Shown one piece after another: positions 1 through 8,607 of a DNA stretch of 64,000 nucleotides. The notes beneath the pieces are model-generated. The model did no database searches. It saw nothing but the letters and a program-made list of their open reading frames with translations, and was not told the origin of the DNA. The DNA is from Hymenobacter guriensis (GTDB taxonomy: Bacteria; Bacteroidota; Bacteroidia; Cytophagales; Hymenobacteraceae): contig NZ_JADWYK010000020.1 of NCBI RefSeq assembly GCF_015773195.1, positions 1-64,000 of the forward strand. The letters are read 5' to 3'. How positions within the stretch are numbered: position 1 is the stretch's first letter; every line of letters begins with the position of its first letter. The position numbers and the translations under genes were made by a program.

Positions 1-134
1 ACCTCCCTTTATACCACCGCCTAATAATTAAACAAATTGGTGAAATATTATTGACAATTGGATACATTTATTCTATCAAAAAGGCATGCCTTTGGGGGCG
101 GTGGTCTAACTGAGGGTGAATGCGTATACCCCTT

Positions 135-425
135 ATGGTAACAACTCATCACAGCTGTGGCTGCTGTTCGAGCCGGCATATTCGCAAAAATGGAAGTAGT
201 GGCGGTAGAGCCAAGTATCAGTGTACCAGTTGCAGCCACCAAGGCTATTTTCACCCTGCCGCTCCAGCTCGGGCGGCGTGTTATGCCCAAGTTGAAAGGC
301 TGCTAGTGGAACGCGTCTCGCAACGGGCGATTGTTCGCCTAATCGGTGTGGCCCAGATGACGGTGGCTAAGTTGGCAAAAAAAGCGCAGAAAAGACCTCC
401 TAGCAGCGCATTGGTGTGCATTTAA
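135..425 (+). pseudogene. IS1-like InsA fragment
   Basis: This 96-codon frame resembles the DNA-binding InsA protein of IS1-family elements. A Cys-rich zinc-finger-like N-terminus is visible (CGCC near the start, then CTSC about 25 residues on), followed by a helix-turn-helix-like stretch reading SQRAIVRLIGV. The usual next part, an InsB transposase frame reached by frameshifting, is not recognisable downstream. I therefore read it as a decayed insertion-sequence remnant rather than an active element. The start at 135 leaves the zinc finger near the N-terminus; an upstream in-frame ATG at 120 is also possible. The family call is by motif only. Confidence 0.5.
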
Positions 426-911
426 TGTGTCAACGAAGCGGTTTAGCGTAGTTTTCTGCCCTTTTGTGAAAACCACTGCTGACGGCTCTAAAACAGGCAC
501 TGACCCGTCAGCCTGCGTAAGTCCTCGTTATTCAGCTGACCGCTGCAACCATTACAACAGTTAGGCTTATCGGCAGCCCCATTGACTCGCTAGAAGAAGC
601 CTGGCTAGAAGTGGCCCACTACCTCAATACCTACTTTACCCTCACCATTACTCCGCTTTGGGCTGCCGCCCGCCTCACTACTTTGAAGCCGGCCTGCTGA
701 ATTATCTACTGCTAATTGTCCGCTCTTGCTAGACCATCGCATATTGCCTTACTAGAGGCTTGAATATTTATTAGTGGCTCCAATGAAAGTTCTTGATAAT
801 CAGTGATCTAATCTCAATTTGATCGCTAGCAACTAGGGACAGCCCAGACTGCGGAGAGTTGCTTTGACTTGTTCTGCAATCTTACCTTGACGGACTATAC
901 ACGCAAACTGT
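426..911. other. Gene-poor stretch with an open fragment
   Basis: No intact gene is visible here. Positions 521-700 on the + strand form an open frame of 59 codons plus a stop, with no ATG or GTG at its beginning. Its translation contains an acidic helix-like stretch (SPIDSLEEAWLEVAHYL), so it may be the tail of a broken gene. I do not recognise it. The rest looks like decayed mobile-element sequence. Confidence 0.3.
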
Positions 912-977
912 GCAAGATAGGTCTTTGTCACGTTTGTTAAACGGACGTTTAACAAACGTGACAAAGACCTATCTTGC
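912..977. repeat. Perfect 66-bp palindrome
   Basis: Two 32-bp arms (912-943 and 946-977) are perfect reverse complements separated by only 2 bp. The arm ends begin with GCAAGATAGGTC. It lies 31 bp upstream of the serine recombinase start. It could be an operator or recombination site for that enzyme, a solo MITE, or two abutting transposon ends. Weaker copies of the inner half-site occur at 14901-14923 and 27646-27669. Confidence 0.8.
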
Positions 978-1008
978 GCTTTTTCCACTCCTTTATATAT
1001 AGTTCACC

Positions 1009-1701
1009 ATGATTCGGTACGTGGCGTACTTCCGCGTGAGCACCGCCCGCCAAGGTCAGTCCGGCCTCGGACTCGAAGCCCAGCAGGCAGCCGTGCGCAC
1101 TTTCGTCGGGACAGAGGCGAGCATTGTGGCCGAGTACGTCGAAATTGAGAGCGGGCGCAAGAACGCGCGGCCCCAGCTACAGGCGGCCATTGCCCACGCC
1201 AAGCAGGAGGGAGCGGTGTTACTCGTGGCCAAGCTCGACCGGCTGGCACGCAACGTGGCTTTCCTGGCCACCCTCATGGAAAGCCACGTGCGTTTCAAGG
1301 CGGTCGACCTGCCGGCCGCCGATGAGTTTACCCTGCACATCTTAGCCGCCGTAGCCCAGAAGGAGGCCACGGCCATTTCTACTCGCACCCGGGATGCGCT
1401 GGCCGCCAAGAAGGCGCGGGGGTTTCAACTCGGTACCCCGGCTAATCTTACGGCTGCCTCGCGGGAGAAGGCGTTGACCTCGCTGCAGCGCAATGCCCAG
1501 ACGAATCTGAGTAACCGACAGGCGGCGCAGCTGGCCGTCTTGCTGCGGGCCACGGGCATGACGCTGCGGGAGATTGCCGCTCGGCTGAATGAGTCGGGCT
1601 ATCGGACCCGGCGGGGGAAAGCGTTTCACCCTATGGGCGTCAAGCGCTTGCTTTCTGGAGCAATACATAATACACCAGTACTGAACAGCAAGGGTGCGTG
1701 A
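1009..1701 (+). CDS. Serine recombinase (resolvase/invertase family)
   Basis: This 230-aa protein is a site-specific recombinase that cuts DNA through a serine nucleophile. The N-terminal resolvase domain (about 1-140) shows YFRVSTARQ with the catalytic serine at residue 11, and the conserved LVAKLDRLARN helix near residue 75. The C-terminal part (about 150-225) carries a helix-turn-helix (MTLREIAARLNESGYRTRRG), as in the Recombinase-domain proteins of Bacteroidota. The ATG at 1009 follows a T-rich leader just after the 66-bp palindrome, which may be its operator or target. Whether it is a resolvase, an invertase or an integrase cannot be told from sequence. It differs from the tnpR of the Tn3 element at 56 kb. 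Confidence 0.9.
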   Translation: MIRYVAYFRVSTARQGQSGLGLEAQQAAVRTFVGTEASIVAEYVEIESGRKNARPQLQAAIAHAKQEGAVLLVAKLDRLARNVAFLATLMESHVRFKAVDLPAADEFTLHILAAVAQKEATAISTRTRDALAAKKARGFQLGTPANLTAASREKALTSLQRNAQTNLSNRQAAQLAVLLRATGMTLREIAARLNESGYRTRRGKAFHPMGVKRLLSGAIHNTPVLNSKGA

Positions 1702-1934
1702 TTACCTTTTGAAGGTACTAAGTAGACGCTCATTGATTATAAGGTAAGTTTAAAATACCTGTTTTTAACTTACGGAATACATTAGTCAGCAACTTCATAC
1801 AAATGAGAGCCTCGGCTATTTGTTAGAAGTAGCCTAATCAGATAGTACGGCAAGGCCTGAGGTCATGCACCTAAGTATTTACTATCTAGCAGAAACAGTA
1901 CCTTTTCTTGAACACCAACTTTATCATTGCCCTT

Positions 1935-2669
1935 ATGTTGAATGAATTGAACGAGTTAGACATCATGTATAAGCTGGCAATAGGCTCTAGTCCTGTTGTA
2001 GTCCCTTTCCTCAATAAGATTTTAGGTCCTACTGGTGACGAGATAGGAAAGTTTGTTCTCTCACGCTTAAAACTGTTACCCATTATAAAACAGGTTCAGC
2101 TTTATAGTAAAGCAGACGCTATGCTCAAAGATAGTGGGGTTGTCCCGCACCAGGTAGAATCGAAGATATTGCTTCCCTTGGTTGAAGCAGCTTCCCTGGA
2201 AGAAGACGATAGTCTGTTTAATAAATGGGCCGCCTTACTGGCTAATGCAGCCGTTTATCAAACCGGAGCAATCCAACCCGCCTTCGTAGAAGTGCTTAAG
2301 CAGCTAACACCCCGCCAAGCCTACATGCTGGATACTTTATTTAGGTTAGCACCGGGTGATTTACCTCCTTCCCAGCCAACTATCTTCGGTGCGTTCACGC
2401 CTCGCCCTTTTGGTTTTGAGGCGTATATGAAGGAAGTAGGTGCTTATGGCAATGTGGAAGGTGAAATAAATCAAGATGCCTATAATGCTACGTTCCTAGA
2501 CCTTGATAACCTCTTCCGGCTACGCCTTTTTATTGGGCCTGATAATATGATTGCGACCAAATCAATAACTGAAAAACGGGCCAGGATTGGCTACTCATCT
2601 AAGACGCTTGCTCTCACCCATTTTGGTCACTCTTTCATTGTTGCCTGCCAGCCACCAACAAGTGAATAA
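1935..2669 (+). CDS. Abi-alpha (DUF4393) family protein
   Basis: A 244-aa protein that fits the DUF4393/Abi-alpha family, named after abortive-infection phage-exclusion proteins. The family pattern is visible in the middle, where an acidic stretch leads into LFNKWAALLANAA and then FVEVLKQLTPRQAYMLDTLF. The N-terminal 35 residues are hydrophobic and may contact the membrane. The molecular activity of the family is not established. The ATG at 1935 is chosen; an in-frame TTG at 1908 and an ATG at 1965 are alternatives. Base composition is more AT-rich than most of the window. Its place just upstream of a restriction operon supports a defence role, which is inference. Confidence 0.65.
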   Translation: MLNELNELDIMYKLAIGSSPVVVPFLNKILGPTGDEIGKFVLSRLKLLPIIKQVQLYSKADAMLKDSGVVPHQVESKILLPLVEAASLEEDDSLFNKWAALLANAAVYQTGAIQPAFVEVLKQLTPRQAYMLDTLFRLAPGDLPPSQPTIFGAFTPRPFGFEAYMKEVGAYGNVEGEINQDAYNATFLDLDNLFRLRLFIGPDNMIATKSITEKRARIGYSSKTLALTHFGHSFIVACQPPTSE

Positions 2670-2942
2670 GTACTTGTGTATTGCAGGAAGGCAATTAGCT
2701 TCGATAGCTACTGATCCATTTAGAGCAACAGAACGCTCTTAAAAGATTGAAATAGCTTAACTATATCATATTCAGTAATATTCTTATTAGAAATCAGGCT
2801 GCTGGCATTCCACTAAGTACCAGCTTTTAACGTTGGCTGCTTATTATTTGTATTAAGTTTTAATGACCATAGAGGTAGGTTCTGTGGCCATATCCATACT
2901 TTATAGTAAGAGAAACGGCTTCGATCTTATCTTGCGATACTT

Positions 2943-5900
2943 ATGCAATACCGTGCCCTTTTGCCTTCCCAGGCGCTTGATTTAGCTTATCGTCGTCAGA
3001 AAGTAACCCGCGCTACACTCGATGCTTTCGAAACAGCCCGCCACCAGCTGCTACCCCAGCTGGATGCTGCCCTAGACGAAGCTGATATGGTGCAGCCCCT
3101 AAGCAAGTTTCTCAGTGCTGTGGGGCTCAAGGACTATTATCTGAATTCTCATAAGAAACGCGACCTGGTTATGCGAACCGGTGCGGCTACTACTGACCCG
3201 TTTGGCATTCTCTTTGAGCTCAAGCACCAGAAGAACAAGTCCGAGATGGTCCGCAAGGACAACCTCAACCGCAAGGCCTTGCATGAGTTGCTGCTCTACT
3301 ACTTCCAGGAACGCACCTCCGAGCAGGAAGCCCTGGAACTGCGTCAGCTCATCATTACCACCGGCTACGAGTGGTTTATCTTCGATGCCCACGAGTTTCA
3401 CCGGGTATTCTGGAAAAACACCGAGCTGCGTAATTTCTTCCAGAAGCACAAGCAGGGTCAGACCAGCGCCGGCGACACAGCCTTCTTCTATAAAGAGGTA
3501 AAGAAACTGCTCGACAAAATCGACACGCAGGTCAGCTTTACTTACTTCACCCTCGACGCCCGCGACGACAAAAATCAGCGCCGTAACCTGGGCGAGCGGG
3601 GTCTGCTCTGGCTGAGTAAGCTGTTCTCAGCGCCCCATCTATTAAAGGAGCCTTTCGCCCAGGATGCCAACACCCTGAACCGGGCCTTCTACGAGGAGTT
3701 GCTCTACCTTATGGGCCTGGAGGAAGTAAAGGACAAGGGCCGTAAGCTCATTCAACGCTGCGCCCCCGAGCGGCGGCAGCGAGGTTCTCTGCTCGAAAAT
3801 ACCCTGGTGCAGCTGCGCGCCGAGGATATGCTGCGCAACCTGCCCGCCGAGGAGCTGGCTACCTACGGCGACACCCCCGATCAACAGGCCCAGGAAGTAG
3901 CCCTGGCGTTGTGCCTTACCTGGGTGAGCCGCCTGCTGTTCCTTAAGCTGCTGGAAGGCCAGCTGCGCCGCTACCATGCTCCCCACGACGCCCCCTTCCG
4001 ATTCCTCGACCCCAGCCAGCTCAAGGAGTACGACCTACTCAACCGCCTCTTCTACCGCATCCTCAACCGCCCCCTGCAGGAGCGCGAACAGCCCGAAGCC
4101 GGCCTTTACCCCCACGTACCCTACCTCAACTCCTCGCTGTTTGAGCCCAGTGCTTTGGAGCGCGTCACGCTGCGCATTTCCGGGCTCGACGACCAAATTG
4201 CGCTACCCCTGCTAGCCCGGGGCAAGGCTAGCCGCTCGGTGCTGCGCCAGGAAGCTGGCGCCCCCGCTCCACTGGCCCTTACCTACCTGCTACGCTTTCT
4301 GGATGCCTACGACTTCGCCTCCGAAGGCTCTGAGGCCGTGACTACTGATGACGACCGTCCCCTGATTTCGGCCGCCGTGCTGGGCCTTATCTTCGAGAAA
4401 ATCAACGGGTACAAGGACGGCTCTTTCTATACGCCCGGCTTTATTACCATGTACATGTGCCGCCACACTCTGCGCCGGGCCGTGGTGCGCCATTTCAATG
4501 AGCGCTACGCCCTGGCCGCCGAGACCGTGGCCGACCTGCGCGAGCTGCTCGACGACAAGCCCAAGAAGCGGCCCGAGTTCAGCACGGCCTTCAATGAGCT
4601 ACGCGTCTGCGACCCGGCCGTGGGCTCGGGCCACTTCCTGGTATCGGCCCTGAACGAGCTGCTGGCCATCAAGAGCGAGCTGGGCTTGCTGCTCGATGAC
4701 GAAGGCAAGCGCCTGCGCTATACCCTCACCGTGGCCCGCGACGAGCTGGCCGTGACCTCCGACGAGGATGACGAGCTATTCGAATACCACGCCCGCCTCG
4801 ACGCCGACGGGCAGCGCCATGTGGGCAAAGACCACTCACGCCTGCAAAACGCCCTGTTCCGCGAAAAGCGCCACCTCATCGAGCACTGCCTCTACGGCGT
4901 GGATCTCAACCCCAACTCGGTGCGTATTTGCCGCCTGCGCCTCTGGATTGAGCTGCTCAAGCACGCTTACTACACCCCCGAAAGTCAGTTCCGGGAGCTG
5001 GAAACACTGCCCAACCTCGACCTGAACGTGCGGGCCGGCAACTCCCTCATCAGCCGCTTCCCTCTGCAGGCCGATCTGTCCGAAGTCTTTCGCAAGAAGG
5101 ATACTTCCGTAGCGGCCTACCGCCGCGCCTTCAACCAGTTCTTCTCGGCCCGAGGCCGGGAGGCCAAGCAAGAGCTCCAAGACTTTCTGGCCCGCCTCAA
5201 AGACCAGTTCCGGGTGGCTGTGTCCATTCACGATCCGCTCAACAAGAAGCTCAAAGAGCTGAAGGGGCAGCTGGCCCAGCTCGAATATTCCGGTCTCGAC
5301 CTGTTCGGCAAGAAGAGCCGCTCCCCCGCCGACCGCGCCGTAGAGCAGCAGCGCCTCCAGATGCTCATCGACCTGACACAGGAACAGCTCACCGAAAAGC
5401 GCGAAGCTACCCTCTACCGCGACGCCTTCGAGTGGCGGTTCGAGTTCCCGGAGATTCTTAACCACGACGGCTCCTTCCGGGGCTTCGATGCCGTGCTGGG
5501 GAACCCGCCTTATATCCGGCAGGAAGAGCTGGCTCTGGTCTTCAAGAATCATCTTAAAACCGGCTACGAAACCGCAGCCGGTACCGCTGACCTCTACGTA
5601 TATTTCTACGAGCAAGGCTTGCGCCTGCTCGCGCCCGGCGGCGAGCTGAGCTTTATTACCAACAACAAATGGCTACGGGCTGGCTACGGCCAGGGCCTAC
5701 GGCGCTATTTGCTTCACCCTGAGCGTCAGCTGGTAGAGCTATTAGACTTCGGCGACCTGCCCGTATTTCCCGAAGCTACTACCTACCCTAACATCCTGAG
5801 TGTACGTCGCGCCCCGACTACATCCACCATACGTGTTGCAGAACTTACAACGCTACCGACTGACACAAATAATTTTGACGATATTGTAAATATTGCAGCA

Positions 5901-6743
5901 ATTAAAATTCCCATAACAAGCTTAGACGATAATGCTTGGAGCACTGCAAGCATGGATACTCAACATCTACTTATAAAACTTCAATCTACAGGCAAAACCC
6001 TTGGTGAGTATGTAGATGGCAAGTCATTTAATGGTATCAAATCAGCTTTAGGCGCTGCTTTCATAGTAAATGAACAAGTACGTAGTGAATTAATTGCTGC
6101 TGACCCAAAATCAAGCGATGTCATCAGACCCTTCCTTATAGGTAAAGACATCAAACGCTACTTACAGCCAAAAACATCTGATTATATACTTCTCATTGAC
6201 TGGAAGTTTGAACTAGATAAATATCCATCTATCAAAAAGCATCTGCTCCAATTTGAGGAAGCCTTAAAAAACCGATCCGAAGTAAAAGCAGGTAATCATC
6301 CATGGTTTGCATTGGAGAGACCTAGGAGCGAAGCAAAATCAGAGTTTACAAAACATAAGATTATTTATAATGCATTCCAAGTAAAGCCTGCTTTCACAAT
6401 TGATACAGCTTCACATTTCAGCAACAATGCTACATATATTATTCCAACAGCAGATTTATATCTACTGGGATGTTTAAATTCTAAGGTTGTATGGTTTCAA
6501 ACTTCTCAGATCTGTATTTCTATTAGAGGAGGATATCAGCTTCTCTTTGATAATTTTAAGAATATTTCTATTCCTACCGCCACACCCGAGCAGCAGTCTG
6601 AAATAGCTGCCCTAGTTGAGCAGGTGCTGGCCGCCAAAGCTGCCGATGCCACGGCCGATACTGCGGGGCTGGAGCAGCAGATTGATACGCTGGTTGCAGC
6701 GCTGTATGGGCTCACGGAAGATGAAATTGCGCTACTCCAATAA
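2943..6743 (+). CDS. Type IIG-like restriction-methylase (Eco57I-type)
   Basis: A 1266-aa fused enzyme predicted to methylate adenine in host DNA and cut unmodified DNA. A PD-(D/E)xK-like nuclease motif lies at the N-terminus (D85, then FELK with E92 and K94). An alpha-helical region follows, then the methylase: motif I DPAVGSGHF at 557-565 and catalytic NPPY at 854-857. The C-terminal 300 residues should hold the target-recognition domain and end in the helical tail usual for type I/IIG specificity regions. DNA for residues about 960-1205 is strikingly AT-rich against a GC-rich body, suggesting exchange of the recognition domain. It leads a close run of five + strand genes, the next starting 48 bp downstream. 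A BREX PglX-like enzyme is the main alternative, but no other BREX genes are here. Confidence 0.85.
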   Translation: MQYRALLPSQALDLAYRRQKVTRATLDAFETARHQLLPQLDAALDEADMVQPLSKFLSAVGLKDYYLNSHKKRDLVMRTGAATTDPFGILFELKHQKNKSEMVRKDNLNRKALHELLLYYFQERTSEQEALELRQLIITTGYEWFIFDAHEFHRVFWKNTELRNFFQKHKQGQTSAGDTAFFYKEVKKLLDKIDTQVSFTYFTLDARDDKNQRRNLGERGLLWLSKLFSAPHLLKEPFAQDANTLNRAFYEELLYLMGLEEVKDKGRKLIQRCAPERRQRGSLLENTLVQLRAEDMLRNLPAEELATYGDTPDQQAQEVALALCLTWVSRLLFLKLLEGQLRRYHAPHDAPFRFLDPSQLKEYDLLNRLFYRILNRPLQEREQPEAGLYPHVPYLNSSLFEPSALERVTLRISGLDDQIALPLLARGKASRSVLRQEAGAPAPLALTYLLRFLDAYDFASEGSEAVTTDDDRPLISAAVLGLIFEKINGYKDGSFYTPGFITMYMCRHTLRRAVVRHFNERYALAAETVADLRELLDDKPKKRPEFSTAFNELRVCDPAVGSGHFLVSALNELLAIKSELGLLLDDEGKRLRYTLTVARDELAVTSDEDDELFEYHARLDADGQRHVGKDHSRLQNALFREKRHLIEHCLYGVDLNPNSVRICRLRLWIELLKHAYYTPESQFRELETLPNLDLNVRAGNSLISRFPLQADLSEVFRKKDTSVAAYRRAFNQFFSARGREAKQELQDFLARLKDQFRVAVSIHDPLNKKLKELKGQLAQLEYSGLDLFGKKSRSPADRAVEQQRLQMLIDLTQEQLTEKREATLYRDAFEWRFEFPEILNHDGSFRGFDAVLGNPPYIRQEELALVFKNHLKTGYETAAGTADLYVYFYEQGLRLLAPGGELSFITNNKWLRAGYGQGLRRYLLHPERQLVELLDFGDLPVFPEATTYPNILSVRRAPTTSTIRVAELTTLPTDTNNFDDIVNIAAIKIPITSLDDNAWSTASMDTQHLLIKLQSTGKTLGEYVDGKSFNGIKSALGAAFIVNEQVRSELIAADPKSSDVIRPFLIGKDIKRYLQPKTSDYILLIDWKFELDKYPSIKKHLLQFEEALKNRSEVKAGNHPWFALERPRSEAKSEFTKHKIIYNAFQVKPAFTIDTASHFSNNATYIIPTADLYLLGCLNSKVVWFQTSQICISIRGGYQLLFDNFKNISIPTATPEQQSEIAALVEQVLAAKAADATADTAGLEQQIDTLVAALYGLTEDEIALLQ

Positions 6744-6791
6744 TTTACAAGTTCTCCACGGCAACCCTCATCTCACTAGTACTCTGCTCCC

Positions 6792-7985
6792 ATGCAAATC
6801 GAAGCCATCCGCCTACGCAACTTTAAGGTGTTTCGCGACGTGCACCTGCGGGAAATCCCGCCTTTTTTGGTCGTTGTCGGGGCGAATGGGTCAGGTAAAA
6901 GCACCTTGTTCGATGTATTTGGCTTTCTACACGATTGCCTGCGCGGCAATGTTCGGCAGGCGCTTGATAAGCGAGGTCGTTTCAAGGAAGTTATTAGCCG
7001 TGACAGCGCCCCCGGCGCGACTATCCTCATTGAAATTCAATACCGGATGCCCATTGCGGAGGTCAACCGGCTGGTGACCTATTCGTTGGAAATCGCCGAC
7101 AAAAAGGGGATTCCCTACGTAAAGCGCGAAATATTACGCTACAAACGGGGACGCTACGGCAGCCCCTACCATTTCCTCGACTTTAGTAGCGGCCAAGGCT
7201 ACGCCATTACCAACGAGGAAGATTTTCAGAAGGGAGATGAAGAGCTAGATCGGGAATTTCAAACGTTGAATTCGCCCGATATGCTCGCTCTAAAAGGGTT
7301 AGGCCAGTTCGAGCGATTTAAAGCGGCCAATGCCTTCCGGCAGCTCATTGAATCCTGGCACGTCTCCGATTTTCACATCGACCAGGCTCGCGGCCGCAAA
7401 GAGGCGGCGGGCAACTCGGAGCACCTTTCAGAATCGGGTGACAACCTACCGCTGGTGGCCCAATACCTCTATGAGCAGCACCCTAAGGCATTCAAACGCT
7501 TGCTCAAAACAATGACCCAGCGCATTCCCGGGGTGCAGGCAGTAGAACCCCGGTTGATGGATGATGGCTACCTGACCCTGCGCTTCCAAGATGGCTCATT
7601 CAAAACGCCTTTTCTGGACCGCTACGTCTCTGATGGCACCATCAAGATGTTTGCCTACCTCGTCCTGCTTTACGATCCTCAACCCCATCCTTTACTATGT
7701 GTTGAAGAACCCGAAAACCAGTTGTACCCCCGCCTGATGCCGGAGCTAGCCGAGGAATTTCGATTGTATGCGCACCGAGGCGGTCAGGTACTGGTTTCGA
7801 CCCACTCACCTGATTTTCTCAATGCTACCACTCTCGAAGAAGTGTGCTGGATGGTCAAGAGCAATGGTGGCACCCAGATTATGCGGGCCAAGGACGATCC
7901 GCAGCTGGCCATCTATATGGCCGAGGGCGACCAAATGGGGTACCTCTGGAAACAAGGCTTTTTTACCGGGGCTGATCCGCAATGA
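6792..7985 (+). CDS. AAA family ATPase (SMC/OLD-like, AAA_21)
   Basis: A 397-aa ABC/SMC-type ATPase. It begins with the typical IRLRNFKVF strand, has a Walker A motif GANGSGKST at 30-38, a Walker B-like VEEPEN near 304-309, and a switch histidine in STHSPDFLN near 338. Such single-chain ATPases often act as phage sensors that hold or activate a partner toxin. The stop overlaps the next gene by 4 bp (ATGA), so the two are translationally coupled. The arrangement resembles the ATPase plus TOPRIM pairing of PARIS and OLD-type systems, though the families are not identical. The trigger it senses is unknown. Confidence 0.85.
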   Translation: MQIEAIRLRNFKVFRDVHLREIPPFLVVVGANGSGKSTLFDVFGFLHDCLRGNVRQALDKRGRFKEVISRDSAPGATILIEIQYRMPIAEVNRLVTYSLEIADKKGIPYVKREILRYKRGRYGSPYHFLDFSSGQGYAITNEEDFQKGDEELDREFQTLNSPDMLALKGLGQFERFKAANAFRQLIESWHVSDFHIDQARGRKEAAGNSEHLSESGDNLPLVAQYLYEQHPKAFKRLLKTMTQRIPGVQAVEPRLMDDGYLTLRFQDGSFKTPFLDRYVSDGTIKMFAYLVLLYDPQPHPLLCVEEPENQLYPRLMPELAEEFRLYAHRGGQVLVSTHSPDFLNATTLEEVCWMVKSNGGTQIMRAKDDPQLAIYMAEGDQMGYLWKQGFFTGADPQ

Positions 7986-8566
7986 GAAAGGAGTTAGTCT
8001 TCCTACTAGAAGAGCCATCTGCCAAGGCGCTTCTGGAGGGCCTTTTACCTCGTTTGCTTGATCCATCCATTACCTTCCGGCTTATTCCGTTTGAAGGCAA
8101 ACAGGATTTGGAAAAACGGATGGTAGCCAAACTTCGGGGATATATTAACCCGGAGGCCCGCTTTATTGTCATGCGTGACCAGGACAGTGCCCCCGATTGC
8201 CGAGTGGTTAAAAACCGTCTCGTTGCTAAATGCCAGGAAGCAGGTAAAGGCGCGGTATCCATGGTAAGGGTAGCGTGCCGGGCATTAGAAACGTTCTACT
8301 TGGCCGATCTGGCCGCCGTGGAAGAGGCCTTGCAGCTGCGGGGACTTAGTAGTCAGCAGGCCAATGCCAAATTCCGTGCGCCCGATTATCTGGAGGCGCC
8401 CGACCACGAGTTAGGCAAGATTACGGAGCATATGTACCAAAAAGTGGAAGGCTCCCGCCTGTTAGGCCCATTGCTCGATCTTACCAACGAGCGGTCAGTT
8501 AGCTTCAAACACCTACTACGAGCTATCCGGCGCCTGGAGCAGGAACTGCTTGCCTTACCCGAATAA
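7982..8566 (+). CDS. DUF4276-like protein, TOPRIM-type candidate effector
   Basis: A 194-aa protein that fits DUF4276, a family often encoded next to AAA ATPases. TOPRIM-like features are visible: an acidic LEEPSAKALLEGLLP motif (E10/E11) after the first strand, and MRDQDS at 64-69 followed by a lysine-containing helix. In related TOPRIM proteins these acidic residues bind metal for nucleic-acid cleavage, which makes this the likely effector of the pair. Catalysis is inferred, not shown. It overlaps the upstream ATPase by 4 bp and is followed after 41 bp by a second ATPase gene. Confidence 0.75.
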   Translation: MRKELVFLLEEPSAKALLEGLLPRLLDPSITFRLIPFEGKQDLEKRMVAKLRGYINPEARFIVMRDQDSAPDCRVVKNRLVAKCQEAGKGAVSMVRVACRALETFYLADLAAVEEALQLRGLSSQQANAKFRAPDYLEAPDHELGKITEHMYQKVEGSRLLGPLLDLTNERSVSFKHLLRAIRRLEQELLALPE

Positions 8567-8607
8567 TATCTCTGTTACTTACTGAATCTCAAGCTTCTTC
8601 CTCAGCT

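Noticed and set aside
4836..5615. - strand open frame of 259 codons inside the type IIG-like gene
   Set aside because: It is a shadow of the conserved methylase region on the other strand.
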